Origin: Maricaulis sp.
GTDB lineage: Bacteria; Pseudomonadota; Alphaproteobacteria; Caulobacterales; Maricaulaceae
DNA: 63,038 nt
Direction of reading: 5' to 3'
Assembly: GCF_015665295.1 (NCBI RefSeq)
Contig: NZ_JADFAJ010000022.1
Span: 1-63,038 of the forward strand
Shown: piece after piece, positions 19,362 through 27,879 of the stretch
How the letters are laid out: each line of letters starts with the position of its first letter
Position numbering within the stretch: the stretch's first letter is position 1
Translations under genes and position numbers: made by a program
Notes under the pieces: generated by a model
Told to the model about the DNA's origin: nothing
Seen by the model: only the letters and a program-made list of their open reading frames with translations
The model's database searches: none

Positions 19362-20636
19362 GTGATCTCGATGCCCCACGTCACAAGCATCCGAGTTTCG
19401 CTCGCCAGCTTGGCGCTGCTTGCAGCCTGCGCTGCATGGCCGATGAGCGCGTCGGCGCAGGGTGCTCCGGATCCGGACCAGATATCGGCCCTGATCGACG
19501 CCGGGCGTGCCGGTGAAGCCCGCGAACGCCTGTTGCCGGCGGTCCGCGATGGCGATGCGACCGCGCAGGCGCTGCTGGCGGACATGTTGCGGCGCGGCGT
19601 CGGCGTAGCCCAGGATTTCCAGCGCGCGGTTGAACTCAATCGCGCAGCGGCCGGCCAGGGCAATGCGATGGCCCATAATGCCCTCGGCCAGGCCTATGCG
19701 TCGGGCCTCGGCGTGGCGGCCGATCGGGACCAGGCGCTGTTTCACCTTCGCGAAGCGGCGGAGTCCGGTGCGCCCGCCTACCAGGTCGATTACGGGCTCG
19801 CGCTCGAAGACGGGCTGGGCGGTACTGCTGATCCAGCCGGGGCGGCGCGCTGGTACGAGGAGGCAGCAGGCCAGGGCTTCGCGCCGGCGATGACCTCGCT
19901 CGGCGTGCTGTATTACGAGGGTCGTGGTGTCGAGCGGGACACGGTCGAAGCGATCGCGCAATTCCGTGCTGCTGCCGAACTGGGCGATGCCCGGGCCCAG
20001 AACAATCTCGGTCTGATCCTGGTGCGGGGCGAAGAGGTCGAGCGCGACTATGAGGCTGCTTTCGCGCTATTCCAGGCTGCAGTCGACCAGGGGCTGGAAG
20101 AGGCCTTCGGAAACTTGTCGGTCATGTATGCCAACGGGTTTGGTGTCGCGACGAGCGAGACCGAGGCGGCCCGCCTCCTCGAGGCCGGTCGTCGAGCCGG
20201 CGCGCTCGCCCTGCCGGCCCTGCTGGAGCGTATCGGTTTCCCCTATGATCCGCGCCTTCGCGAGGCCGATTGGGATGTTGAGCCTGGACCGGAGGACATT
20301 GCTGCGGCATCGGCCGGCGACCCGGTCGCGCTCTATCGCATGGCCTGGCGACGGTTGAACGGCTATGGCGTGCGCCAGAATTTCGATGCCGCGGTACAAT
20401 TGTTTGAACAGGCATCAGAAGCCGGGCTCGGGAGCGGTGCTTTCGCACTTGGACTCATGTATGCACGCGGTACCGGTGTGCCCCAGGACTTCGAGACCGC
20501 TTATGTCTGGATGAGCGTGGCCGCCCGGCGCGGCAACATGAATGCGGCGATCGTGCGCGACGCCTTGATTCGAATCCTTCCCGCAGGCCGTGTTGAGCAG
20601 GCCCAGGAGCGCGTTTCGGCCCAACTCCCTGACTGA
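19362..20636 (+). CDS. Secreted Sel1-repeat protein
   Basis: A 424-residue paralogue of the preceding gene. It has a signal peptide ending ASAQG (after a hydrophobic stretch with an AAC that might be a lipobox) and around nine Sel1-like repeats (AHNALGQAYASGLGVAAD, AMTSLGVLYYEGRGVERD, AFALGLMYARGTGVPQDF). GTG 19362 and ATG 19371 are both possible starts. The gap to the first Sel1 gene is three bases, so the pair forms the tail of the gsp operon. Expected to be periplasmic. Confidence 0.82.
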   Translation: MISMPHVTSIRVSLASLALLAACAAWPMSASAQGAPDPDQISALIDAGRAGEARERLLPAVRDGDATAQALLADMLRRGVGVAQDFQRAVELNRAAAGQGNAMAHNALGQAYASGLGVAADRDQALFHLREAAESGAPAYQVDYGLALEDGLGGTADPAGAARWYEEAAGQGFAPAMTSLGVLYYEGRGVERDTVEAIAQFRAAAELGDARAQNNLGLILVRGEEVERDYEAAFALFQAAVDQGLEEAFGNLSVMYANGFGVATSETEAARLLEAGRRAGALALPALLERIGFPYDPRLREADWDVEPGPEDIAAASAGDPVALYRMAWRRLNGYGVRQNFDAAVQLFEQASEAGLGSGAFALGLMYARGTGVPQDFETAYVWMSVAARRGNMNAAIVRDALIRILPAGRVEQAQERVSAQLPD

Positions 20637-20665
20637 GGGGTTGCGCTATTTATGGTTGTGTTTTT

Positions 20666-20680
20666 GGCAGGTTTCCTGCC
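20666..20680 (+). terminator. Possible weak terminator hairpin
   Basis: A perfect 6-bp stem GGCAGG-TTT-CCTGCC lies 30 bases after the last operon gene. The T-run precedes rather than follows it on the + strand, so termination here is only a suggestion. Confidence 0.25.
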
Positions 20681-20760
20681 TGATTTCGCGTTAAAATTTA
20701 TTTCATGAAACCAGATGCAGGCTTCCCGCGAAGCGTGTATGCTAGAGGTCAAAGGGAGAG

Positions 20761-21258
20761 ATGATGCGCGGCCACGTTAGACAGCTCGCTACTATTCTGG
20801 TTGCCATGGCCGCCGCTGTGACGGCCGGGACGGCGTGTGCGCAGTCGGCGCTGAGCGCGTCCCAGCAGGCCGAGTTGGCGCGGTATGGTGAGGTTCGGGA
20901 GGAGTTTTCCGGCACCCGTCTTGGCTTCGTCGCAGATTCTTCGCTCTACAATTTCACGCTGACCGTCAGTGGGCCGAATGCCTATTACGGGCAGGTTTTC
21001 TCGGCCCGGACCGTTCCGACATTTCGCCTCGCCGATAATGGCGATGTCCCGGACGGCCTCTACACTTATTCGCTGACGGCTGCGACGCCGATCGCCCGGC
21101 CGGCCGCCGCGTCCGCCGGCCTTGAAAATGCAGATGGCCGAGGGCCGAATGCGCGGCGCCAGGCCGCGATGGGTGTTTCGCATACCGGCAATTTCCGCGT
21201 TGCCAATGGACGTATTCTCGAGTTGGACGCTTCGGCCGTTGAAGGCCGCGCCCAATAA
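20761..21258 (+). CDS. Secreted hypothetical protein, 165 residues
   Basis: I do not recognise the family. There is a clear signal peptide (ILVAMAAAVTAGTACAQ^SA) and a ~75-residue beta-rich stretch (FVADSSLYNFTLTVSGPNAYYGQVFSARTVPTFRL) resembling an Ig- or fibronectin-like sandwich. A low-complexity linker and a short tail (HTGNFRVANGRILE) follow. A GGGAGAG ribosome-binding site precedes the ATG. It lies 31 bases before the next secreted protein on the same strand, so the two are probably co-transcribed and might act together at the surface. Confidence 0.7.
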   Translation: MMRGHVRQLATILVAMAAAVTAGTACAQSALSASQQAELARYGEVREEFSGTRLGFVADSSLYNFTLTVSGPNAYYGQVFSARTVPTFRLADNGDVPDGLYTYSLTAATPIARPAAASAGLENADGRGPNARRQAAMGVSHTGNFRVANGRILELDASAVEGRAQ

Positions 21259-21289
21259 ATTGAAACGATTTTTCGGACTGGGGACTTAG

Positions 21290-22450
21290 ATGACACGGCT
21301 TACCAAACTGATCCGGCTCGGCCTGATGGCTGGCGCTGCAAACCTGGCATTCGGCTCCGCAGCTTCTGCGGATCAGGTCTTCAATGATGACGTGATTATC
21401 ACCCAGAGCCTTTGCGTCGGGTTCGACTGTGTGAATGGCGAAAATTTCGGGTTCGACACGCTCCGGCTGAAGGAAAACAACCTTCGCATCCATTTCGACG
21501 ACACCAGTAATTCGGCCAGCTTCCCGAGCAATGATTGGCGCATTGTTGTCAATGACACGGGCAATGGCGGCGCGAGCTACCTGGGTATCGAGGATTCGAC
21601 TGCCGGGCGGATGCCGTTCCGAGTCGAGGCCGGCGCTCCGGCAAATACGCTTTACGTTGAAGCCGATGGCGATGTCGGTATCAAGACGGCGAACCCGGTT
21701 GTTGACCTCCATATTGTCGAGGGCAATACGCCCACCGTTCGCCTGGAGCAGGACGGGTCTGACGGCTTCACTCCGCAGACCTGGGATCTCGCCGGGAATG
21801 AAGCGAACTTCTTCATCCGCGACGTGACCAATGGCAGCCAGCTCGTTTTCCGGATCGAGCCAGGCGCGTCCGAGAACCGAATCTTTGTTGAATCTGATAA
21901 TGATGTCGGTATCGGTACGAATAACCCGAGCGAATTCCTGCATGTGCGCGGCACGGCCGGCGATACGCGCGTCCGAATTGAAGAAGCAAGCGCGACCCAG
22001 TCCCGCCGAGAAATGCTGCGCCTAGTCAATAAGGGTAACCCCGAGCTCGTTCTCGAAAACACGGGCAATGGCAATAGCTGGATCATGCATGCCGGTCGGA
22101 ACCTCGCATTCGAGCATGGCGACGCTGTGGGAACCCAGCTGATCACGCTCACGCCGACGGGTGACATGACAATCCCCGGCACGCTGACAACCGGCGGCGG
22201 CACGTGCGGCGGTGGCTGCGATGCGGTTTTTGAAGACGATTTCAATCTTCCGAGCATTGAAGCCCACGCGGCCGCGATGTGGAATAATGGCTTCCTGCCG
22301 AATGTCGGTCCGACCATCGAAGGTGAGCCGATCAATGTGTCCGACAAACTGGGTCGCATGCTCAACGAGCTTGAAACTGCGCATATCTATATCGCGCAGC
22401 TCAATGACCGCCTGACCGCGCTCGAGACCCGCGCCGCCTCGCAAAATTGA
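21290..22450 (+). CDS. Secreted tail-fibre-like repeat protein with coiled-coil C-terminus
   Basis: A 386-residue protein with a signal peptide (cleaved near ASAD^Q). It contains repeated short motifs, RIEPGA/RVEAGAPANTLYVEADGDVGI followed by TxNPxxxLHIVEG, seen twice at about 110-150 and 185-230. Such VGIGTxxPxxxLHV motifs are familiar from phage tail-fibre-like and trimeric surface proteins. The C-terminus has a short helix (LNELETAHIYIAQLNDRLTALE) predicted to form a coiled coil, consistent with trimerisation. No chaperone S74 peptidase domain is visible. The function is unknown; a surface fibre co-expressed with the preceding gene is inference. Confidence 0.72.
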   Translation: MTRLTKLIRLGLMAGAANLAFGSAASADQVFNDDVIITQSLCVGFDCVNGENFGFDTLRLKENNLRIHFDDTSNSASFPSNDWRIVVNDTGNGGASYLGIEDSTAGRMPFRVEAGAPANTLYVEADGDVGIKTANPVVDLHIVEGNTPTVRLEQDGSDGFTPQTWDLAGNEANFFIRDVTNGSQLVFRIEPGASENRIFVESDNDVGIGTNNPSEFLHVRGTAGDTRVRIEEASATQSRREMLRLVNKGNPELVLENTGNGNSWIMHAGRNLAFEHGDAVGTQLITLTPTGDMTIPGTLTTGGGTCGGGCDAVFEDDFNLPSIEAHAAAMWNNGFLPNVGPTIEGEPINVSDKLGRMLNELETAHIYIAQLNDRLTALETRAASQN

Positions 22451-22465
22451 GATCGATCCCGAACG

Positions 22466-22513
22466 GAAAACGGCCGATGCGAACAGATGGTTCGTATCGG
22501 CCGTCGTCTGTTT
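22466..22513 (+). terminator. Strong intrinsic-type terminator hairpin
   Basis: A 15-bp stem (arms 22470-22484 and 22490-22504, one G:U pair, loop AGATG) is flanked by an A-run on the left and a T-rich CGTCTGTTT tail on the right. It closes the two-gene secreted-protein unit. Confidence 0.65.
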
Positions 22514-22627
22514 GGCGATACGCAGTCCCCGGCGTGCGAAGGGCTTTCAGACATGCTTAGAATCGGCCGAGCTAATTGATTTGCGGTCCCGGGTCAGCAT
22601 GGCCGTGGTGACATCCATCTCTAGCGC

Positions 22628-23545
22628 GTGCAGTTTTCACCTATGATACCTCAATCCCGCAGTCCGGCTGTCAGTGTTGTAGTCATTGGATACAACATGG
22701 CGCGCGAGCTGCCGCGCACGGTCTTCTCCCTGTCGCCGCCCTACCAGAACGGGGTCGACGCGTCGGATGTGGAAATCATTGTCGTGGACAATGGTTCGGA
22801 CCGGCCTGCTGATATCTCGGAACTGACACAGCAAGCCTGTGCAGTCCGCGTTCTGAATGTCCCGCATCCCAACAAATCCCCCGCCCGGGCCGCCAATTTC
22901 GGCGTCGCCCAGGCACGCGGCGATATTATCGGCCTTTGGATTGACGGGGCTCGACTGGCTTCACCCGGCATTCTGCGCGGCGTGCTCGATTCCCAGCGCC
23001 TCCGGCCGGCTGCCGGGATCCTGACGCTGGGCCTGCATCTCGGCCCGGGGCCACAACAGGAATCCATGCTGAACGGTTATGATCAGCGGGCCGAAGACCG
23101 GTTGCTGGAGACAATCGATTGGCGCGAAGACGGCTACCGCCTGTTCCAGATCGCCTCATTGGCACGCTCGTCAAGCGAGGGATGGTTTTCGGAACTGGCC
23201 GAAAGCAATGGCATTTTCATGCATCGCGAGCTCTGGCATGAACTTTCCGGCCTCGATGAGGCTTTCACATTGCCGGGCGGCGGACTGGTCAATCTCGACC
23301 TCCTGCAGCGCATGCTCGCGGCGTCGCCGGTCGACCCGGTGACCCTGCTGGGCGAAGGCACTTTCCACCAGATTCACGGCGGGGTTTCGACAAATGCCCG
23401 GGTCTCGCCCTGGCCGGAGTTTGCCCGGGAGTATCGCGAAATCCGTGGCCGGGATTTCGAACCTGTCAGCTATAGCTCGCGCTTTTATAGCTGTGTTGAC
23501 CGTCACCGATTGCTCGATATCTTCCGCGCCTTCCAGCCGGTCTAG
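22628..23545 (+). CDS. Family 2 glycosyltransferase-like protein
   Basis: A 305-residue GT-A fold protein. The N-terminal VSVVVIGYNMARELPRTVFSL, then EIIVVDNGSD, and an N-terminal donor-binding arrangement through the RAANFGVAQARGDIIGLWIDGA segment are typical of GT2. The usual DxD is replaced by WIDGA, so metal binding or activity may be altered. No membrane helices or signal are seen, so it is likely cytoplasmic and its acceptor is unknown. Start GTG 22628 or ATG 22643. It stands alone between two terminator-like regions and converges with the EAL gene. Confidence 0.75.
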   Translation: MQFSPMIPQSRSPAVSVVVIGYNMARELPRTVFSLSPPYQNGVDASDVEIIVVDNGSDRPADISELTQQACAVRVLNVPHPNKSPARAANFGVAQARGDIIGLWIDGARLASPGILRGVLDSQRLRPAAGILTLGLHLGPGPQQESMLNGYDQRAEDRLLETIDWREDGYRLFQIASLARSSSEGWFSELAESNGIFMHRELWHELSGLDEAFTLPGGGLVNLDLLQRMLAASPVDPVTLLGEGTFHQIHGGVSTNARVSPWPEFAREYREIRGRDFEPVSYSSRFYSCVDRHRLLDIFRAFQPV

Positions 23546-23571
23546 CCGCGCTGCGACTGCCAGGTCGGCTA

Positions 23572-25713
23572 TCAGGCGGCGCGATCGGCGTTGCGCGCCT
23601 TGAGCTGGGTGGCCGGCAGCGGATGGCCAAAATGCCAGCCCTGCAGGTATTTGAACCCGAGCAATCGCAGCATCGCTGCCTGACCTTCGGTCTCGACGCC
23701 TTCAGCAACCATTTCCAGCGACAGGGCGTCGCCGAGCAGGGCGAGGGCCTGGAGCATCTTGTTCGGCCCTTCACCGCGACCAATGGTCTGAACGAAGCTC
23801 TTGTCGATCTTGATCTTTGAAAACGGTAGCATGTGAAGATAGCCCATGGAGGCAAAGCCGGTTCCGAAATCGTCCAGATTGACCTTGAACCCGGCTTCGT
23901 GAAGTTCCATCAGGCGCGCTTTTGCGCGGTCGAAGTCATCCACCAGGACAGCTTCGGTCAGCTCGAACTCGATTTGCCGCGCCGCCATGCCGTGAGAGTG
24001 CAGCTCGCGCATATAGCGTTCACACAGACGCTCATCGGTCAGTTGGGCCGGCGACAGGTTGATGGAAACCGAATAGGGCACCCTGGCACCGATTTCCTCG
24101 CACACTGATCGCACCACGAAATCGCCCAGTCGGCGGATGAGCTTCGAGTTTTCCGCAACCGGAATGAAGACATCCGGCGGAACCGCGCCGCGTGTCGGAT
24201 GTTCCCACCGCAACAGGGCCTCGACCGACGCAGTGCTGCCATCACAGGCGCGGGCGATAGGCTGATACACAACGAAGAACTCATTGCGATCCAGGCCAGC
24301 CTCGATATCGGCCTCCAGCGCGCGGCGCGCGTCCGCTTCCAGGCCCAGGCTGGCGTTGAAGATGAGTGGCTTGTCGAGCTGATCGGCCTTGGCACGATAC
24401 ATGGCGAGGTCGGCATCATGGATCAGTTGGCTGAAAGGCTTGGGGCTTCCCGGGTCGGAATGCGCAATACCGATTGCGGCGCCGATCTCGAAGGCGCGGC
24501 CATCGATTTCGAACGGCCTGGCAAGACTGGCCGACAGTCTGCGCGCGATGTCGAGTGCTGCATGGGTGCTATCTGCGCCGATAAGGGCGCAGGCGAACTC
24601 GTCACCGCCAACGCGCGCGATGTGAATTTCGTCGCTGACGGCGCCGCGGAAGCGATGGGCAACACGGCGGATCACATCGTCGCCGGCGCGATGGCCGGCC
24701 TTGTCGTTGACGGCCTTGAAGCCATTGAGGTCGATATAGATGATCGCCGCTTCGCCGTCTTGTGCCGCCCGCCTTGCCAGCGTGCTCTCAATAAAGCTGG
24801 TAAAGCCGAGGCGATTGGGAAGCCCGCTGAGATTGTCGGTGCCGGCTGCGATGACCGCCCGCTTCTCATTGCTTGCGGCGTGTCGCGCCAGCGTTCGGGC
24901 CTTGTTGGCGATCAGCTGGGCGCAGAGGAAAAAGAAGACGATATAGGCAAGCAGTGGCAGGAAGGCGAGCCTCAGCGTGACCAGGCCGGGACGTGAAGCC
25001 TGCCAGCTCATCCAGCCGATCAGATGACCATTGTCATCAAGCAGTTCCAGGCCTTGCACGCCGCGCGGCATGGCGCCGTCGTGCAGTGCGGCGCCGGACA
25101 CCAGGAAAACGTCGTGCGCTTCGGCAAGGAAAGCTTCATCCATCGCGGCACCAAGGACAATAATGGGGTCGCGCATCGGGTCGGTCATGGAGGCCCGATC
25201 CTCGTATTCGCCCATGACTGTGGCCGAGGCGATATAGGGCTGTCCGTCGACCTTGAGGAAATGCGTCGCGATATAGCGCCCCTGATGATAGGCGTCCGCG
25301 AGGTCTGCACGCAGGCCTGCGACATCTTCATGGGTCAGGACATCGGTGCGCAGCCGGGATCCTGACTCGCGGTGCCAACCCATGGTTTCAGTATCACCCT
25401 GGGCGAAGAGCGCGACAAAATCAAAGGCGCTGTGGTCGGAAAAGGACGAGGCCAGACTGCTGGTGAGGATGTCTTTTTCGCGTGCGTTCCAGAGCTCTAG
25501 AACTTCGCCCCACCAACCATAGTCGGCGACCCAGGTCTCGTTCTGGCGGCTTGCCGCCTCAATCCCGGCAGAAAGGAGCTGGCGGTCATTCTGAACTGCG
25601 TTGCGGTTAAGTGCGCCAACGAAAAAATAGATCGTCAGGACAGATGCAATCAGACTCACGAGCGTCGCTACATTGATGTAGCGACCCAGAGTGCTGTCGA
25701 GTGTCCGTCCCAT
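23572..25713 (-). CDS. CHASE4-like sensor GGDEF-EAL protein
   Basis: A 713-residue membrane-bound cyclic di-GMP enzyme. Two membrane helices (about 16-36 and 250-270) bracket a periplasmic ~210-residue domain whose WVADYGWWGEVLE motif matches CHASE4. The GGDEF domain has an intact VGGDEF motif and no RxxD inhibitory site directly upstream. The EAL domain has VEALLRW, ELTEAV, DDFGTG and EGVE, so both cyclase and phosphodiesterase activities look possible. The start was chosen at ATG 25713 because AAAGG lies eight bases before it; a GTG at 25722 is the alternative. It is monocistronic and convergent with the glycosyltransferase gene. Confidence 0.9.
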   Translation of the reverse strand: MGRTLDSTLGRYINVATLVSLIASVLTIYFFVGALNRNAVQNDRQLLSAGIEAASRQNETWVADYGWWGEVLELWNAREKDILTSSLASSFSDHSAFDFVALFAQGDTETMGWHRESGSRLRTDVLTHEDVAGLRADLADAYHQGRYIATHFLKVDGQPYIASATVMGEYEDRASMTDPMRDPIIVLGAAMDEAFLAEAHDVFLVSGAALHDGAMPRGVQGLELLDDNGHLIGWMSWQASRPGLVTLRLAFLPLLAYIVFFFLCAQLIANKARTLARHAASNEKRAVIAAGTDNLSGLPNRLGFTSFIESTLARRAAQDGEAAIIYIDLNGFKAVNDKAGHRAGDDVIRRVAHRFRGAVSDEIHIARVGGDEFACALIGADSTHAALDIARRLSASLARPFEIDGRAFEIGAAIGIAHSDPGSPKPFSQLIHDADLAMYRAKADQLDKPLIFNASLGLEADARRALEADIEAGLDRNEFFVVYQPIARACDGSTASVEALLRWEHPTRGAVPPDVFIPVAENSKLIRRLGDFVVRSVCEEIGARVPYSVSINLSPAQLTDERLCERYMRELHSHGMAARQIEFELTEAVLVDDFDRAKARLMELHEAGFKVNLDDFGTGFASMGYLHMLPFSKIKIDKSFVQTIGRGEGPNKMLQALALLGDALSLEMVAEGVETEGQAAMLRLLGFKYLQGWHFGHPLPATQLKARNADRAA

Positions 25714-25861
25714 CCAGTCCACCTTTCTGGTCTTGTTGGACGGGTGACACTGTCAGAGACTCGTAAAGTTACTGTCAGCAAAAAGGTGGCAATTGAAGCA
25801 AATTGGGGGCGCCGGAGCGCCGAGGCCCGGTATTCATGCAGGAAGTGGTGCCAGAGTCTCC

Positions 25862-27103
25862 CTAAACCCCCATCTGACGGGGTTTTGAGTAACAAAACTG
25901 CCCGACATCAATGCGGCCTGTCCGGAACCCGGCTTCGCAATAGGCCAGGTAATAGCGCCAGATCCGGTCAAAACGCGCATCAAATCCCATCGGCTCGATA
26001 TCCGGCCAGCTCGCGCGATAAGCGCGATGCCAGGCAGACAGGGTCCGGGCATAACTGTCAGCAAACATCACTTCCCCCTCTGGCAAGAGACCGGCCTCCT
26101 GGGCGAGCTCGGCGAGCAGCGGGACCGGGGGCAGCATGCCACCGGGGAAGACATATTTCTGGATGAAATCGGCGGACACGCGATAGTTGGCGAAATCGCT
26201 TTCGCGGATCGTGATGATCTGCAGCGCAGCCCGACCGCCGGGCTTCAGGCAGTGGTGAAGTTGCTGGAAATAGATCGGCCAATGCGCCTCACCGACGGCT
26301 TCGAACATCTCGATGGAAGCAATGGCGTCGAAGCGTTCGCTGACATCCCGATAGTCCTGCAGTCGCAAGTCAGCCTTGTCGGAAAGACCGGCCTTCTCCA
26401 GTCGCGCATTGGCGAAATCAAGTTGTTCGCGCGACAGGGTCAAGCCGGTTACATGGCAGCCATACTCCCGGATAGCCACCTCGGCAAAACCTCCCCAACC
26501 GCAGCCGACTTCCAGCACGCGGTCGCCGGGCTTGAGGTTGAGGCTGTCGCAGATCCGGCGATATTTGCGCGCTTGCGCGTCGGCCAGACTCTCGTCGTCG
26601 CTGGCGAAGATCGCCGAGGAGTAGGTCATGCTCTCGTCAAGCCATTGGCGATAGAAATCATTCCCGAGGTCGTAGTGGAAAGCGATGTTCCGGCGACTGC
26701 CCTGACGCGTATTGGCGTTCATCCAGTGCTGGATACGCGCCAGCAGCCGGCTCGGCCCGCCCCGGCCCTGGGCAGCGGAAACCTTGTCGAGTTCGCGGGC
26801 CAGAGCCGTCAGCAAGGCCGGCAGGTTGGAGGTGTCCCACTCGCCATGCACGAAGCCCTCGGAAAATCCGAGTGCACCGCTGGCCGCGATCCGCAGCAGC
26901 GCATTCCACTTGTGGATCGTCCAGTCGGCGCTGAGCTCGGCCTGCTCCGGCCCGACCGAAAAATGATAACCGCCGGGCAGCTCCACCCGCAGCCGGCAGG
27001 ACGTAAGCCCGTCCAGCGCTTGCGTGATGCGGCGCGCGGCGAAGGCCTGTAGCCGTGAGGGCCTCGCGCTGTCGGCCCCGGAATTATTACTGTACGCGTC
27101 CAT
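25862..27103 (-). CDS. cfa: Cyclopropane-fatty-acyl-phospholipid synthase family methyltransferase
   Basis: A ~413-residue SAM-dependent methyltransferase that modifies unsaturated acyl chains in membrane phospholipids. Seen: a CFA N-terminal domain (about 40-110), AFHYDLGNDFYRQWLDESMTY, SAM motif VLEVGCGWGGFA, and SIEMFEAVGEAHWPIYF. The ATG at 27103 overlaps the upstream stop (TGATG) and has a GGGGAGG ribosome-binding site. It is the last gene of the three-gene - strand operon with DUF1365 and FAD-oxidoreductase genes, under an ECF-type promoter. In Rhodobacter, genes of these families are in the RpoE-ChrR singlet-oxygen regulon and are linked to furan fatty acid formation, so a methyl- or furan-lipid role is possible. 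Confidence 0.92.
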   Translation of the reverse strand: MDAYSNNSGADSARPSRLQAFAARRITQALDGLTSCRLRVELPGGYHFSVGPEQAELSADWTIHKWNALLRIAASGALGFSEGFVHGEWDTSNLPALLTALARELDKVSAAQGRGGPSRLLARIQHWMNANTRQGSRRNIAFHYDLGNDFYRQWLDESMTYSSAIFASDDESLADAQARKYRRICDSLNLKPGDRVLEVGCGWGGFAEVAIREYGCHVTGLTLSREQLDFANARLEKAGLSDKADLRLQDYRDVSERFDAIASIEMFEAVGEAHWPIYFQQLHHCLKPGGRAALQIITIRESDFANYRVSADFIQKYVFPGGMLPPVPLLAELAQEAGLLPEGEVMFADSYARTLSAWHRAYRASWPDIEPMGFDARFDRIWRYYLAYCEAGFRTGRIDVGQFCYSKPRQMGV

Positions 27104-27879
27104 CAATGCCTCCCCGGCATGGTGTCAATGGTGTCGCGGCGGGGCGCGAAGGTCGCCAACCCCTTGAGGCGCAGTTTCAGCGCCTCCCACAGGATAGCAA
27201 AAAATATCCGGGCCGTATTGCCCAGAACGAGCCAGGCCGCGTTGCGCAGCGCCTGGTTGCTCAGTGGAGCCAGGCAGGCGGTGTGAACGGCGCTCATGAC
27301 GATCTGGTTGTCGCGCACAAGCTGGATGCCAAGTCGATAGGTCGTGCCGGTGCGGGTCAGGCGAAACAGATATTCGCCGGCGACCGGGTTGAAGGGCGAA
27401 ACGAAGAAGCGCTTTTCGGCCGTGAACCGCACGCCATCGGTCGAATCATGACCTGGCTGCAGGGCGATGGCATAGGCGCCCCGGCCGCTGTGAAAATTGC
27501 TCACCTCGAAAACGAGGCCCGCCAGTGACCCGTCCGGCCGATGGGCAAAGAAGACCGAGATCGGATTGAAGGCGAGGCCGAATATGCGGGGAGCAGCGAG
27601 AAGCTGGATCCGACCGACCGCGCCCTCAAGCCCGGACTGCCGGAGCCGGGTTTCCACCCAGGTCCGCAGGCTCATGTCGTCGCGTCCGAAATCGCGCGTG
27701 AACAGGCTTACCAGTCCGGCCCGGTTGAAACCGAAGACCCGGCCGCGCGGCTTGGGGGCGTCAGGGCCGTCGATATCTACCAGCACCGAAGCCATGCGAT
27801 AGCGCAGGCTGTGGTGCCGGGGCACGCGGCGCGTATGGCCGACCTGGCCGACGGCTAGGGAGGCGGGCAGCGGTGTCAT
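27103..27879 (-). CDS. DUF1365 family protein
   Basis: A 258-residue member of DUF1365, seen from RRVPRHHSLRYRMASVLVDID near the start and FNPISVFFAH and EVSNFHSGRG in the middle. The biochemical function of the family is not settled. It is nearly always encoded with a cyclopropane synthase and an FAD oxidoreductase, exactly as here, and it overlaps both neighbours by one to four bases. That points to a joint role in modified membrane fatty acid synthesis under oxidative or photo-oxidative stress. Confidence 0.88.
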   Translation of the reverse strand: MTPLPASLAVGQVGHTRRVPRHHSLRYRMASVLVDIDGPDAPKPRGRVFGFNRAGLVSLFTRDFGRDDMSLRTWVETRLRQSGLEGAVGRIQLLAAPRIFGLAFNPISVFFAHRPDGSLAGLVFEVSNFHSGRGAYAIALQPGHDSTDGVRFTAEKRFFVSPFNPVAGEYLFRLTRTGTTYRLGIQLVRDNQIVMSAVHTACLAPLSNQALRNAAWLVLGNTARIFFAILWEALKLRLKGLATFAPRRDTIDTMPGRH

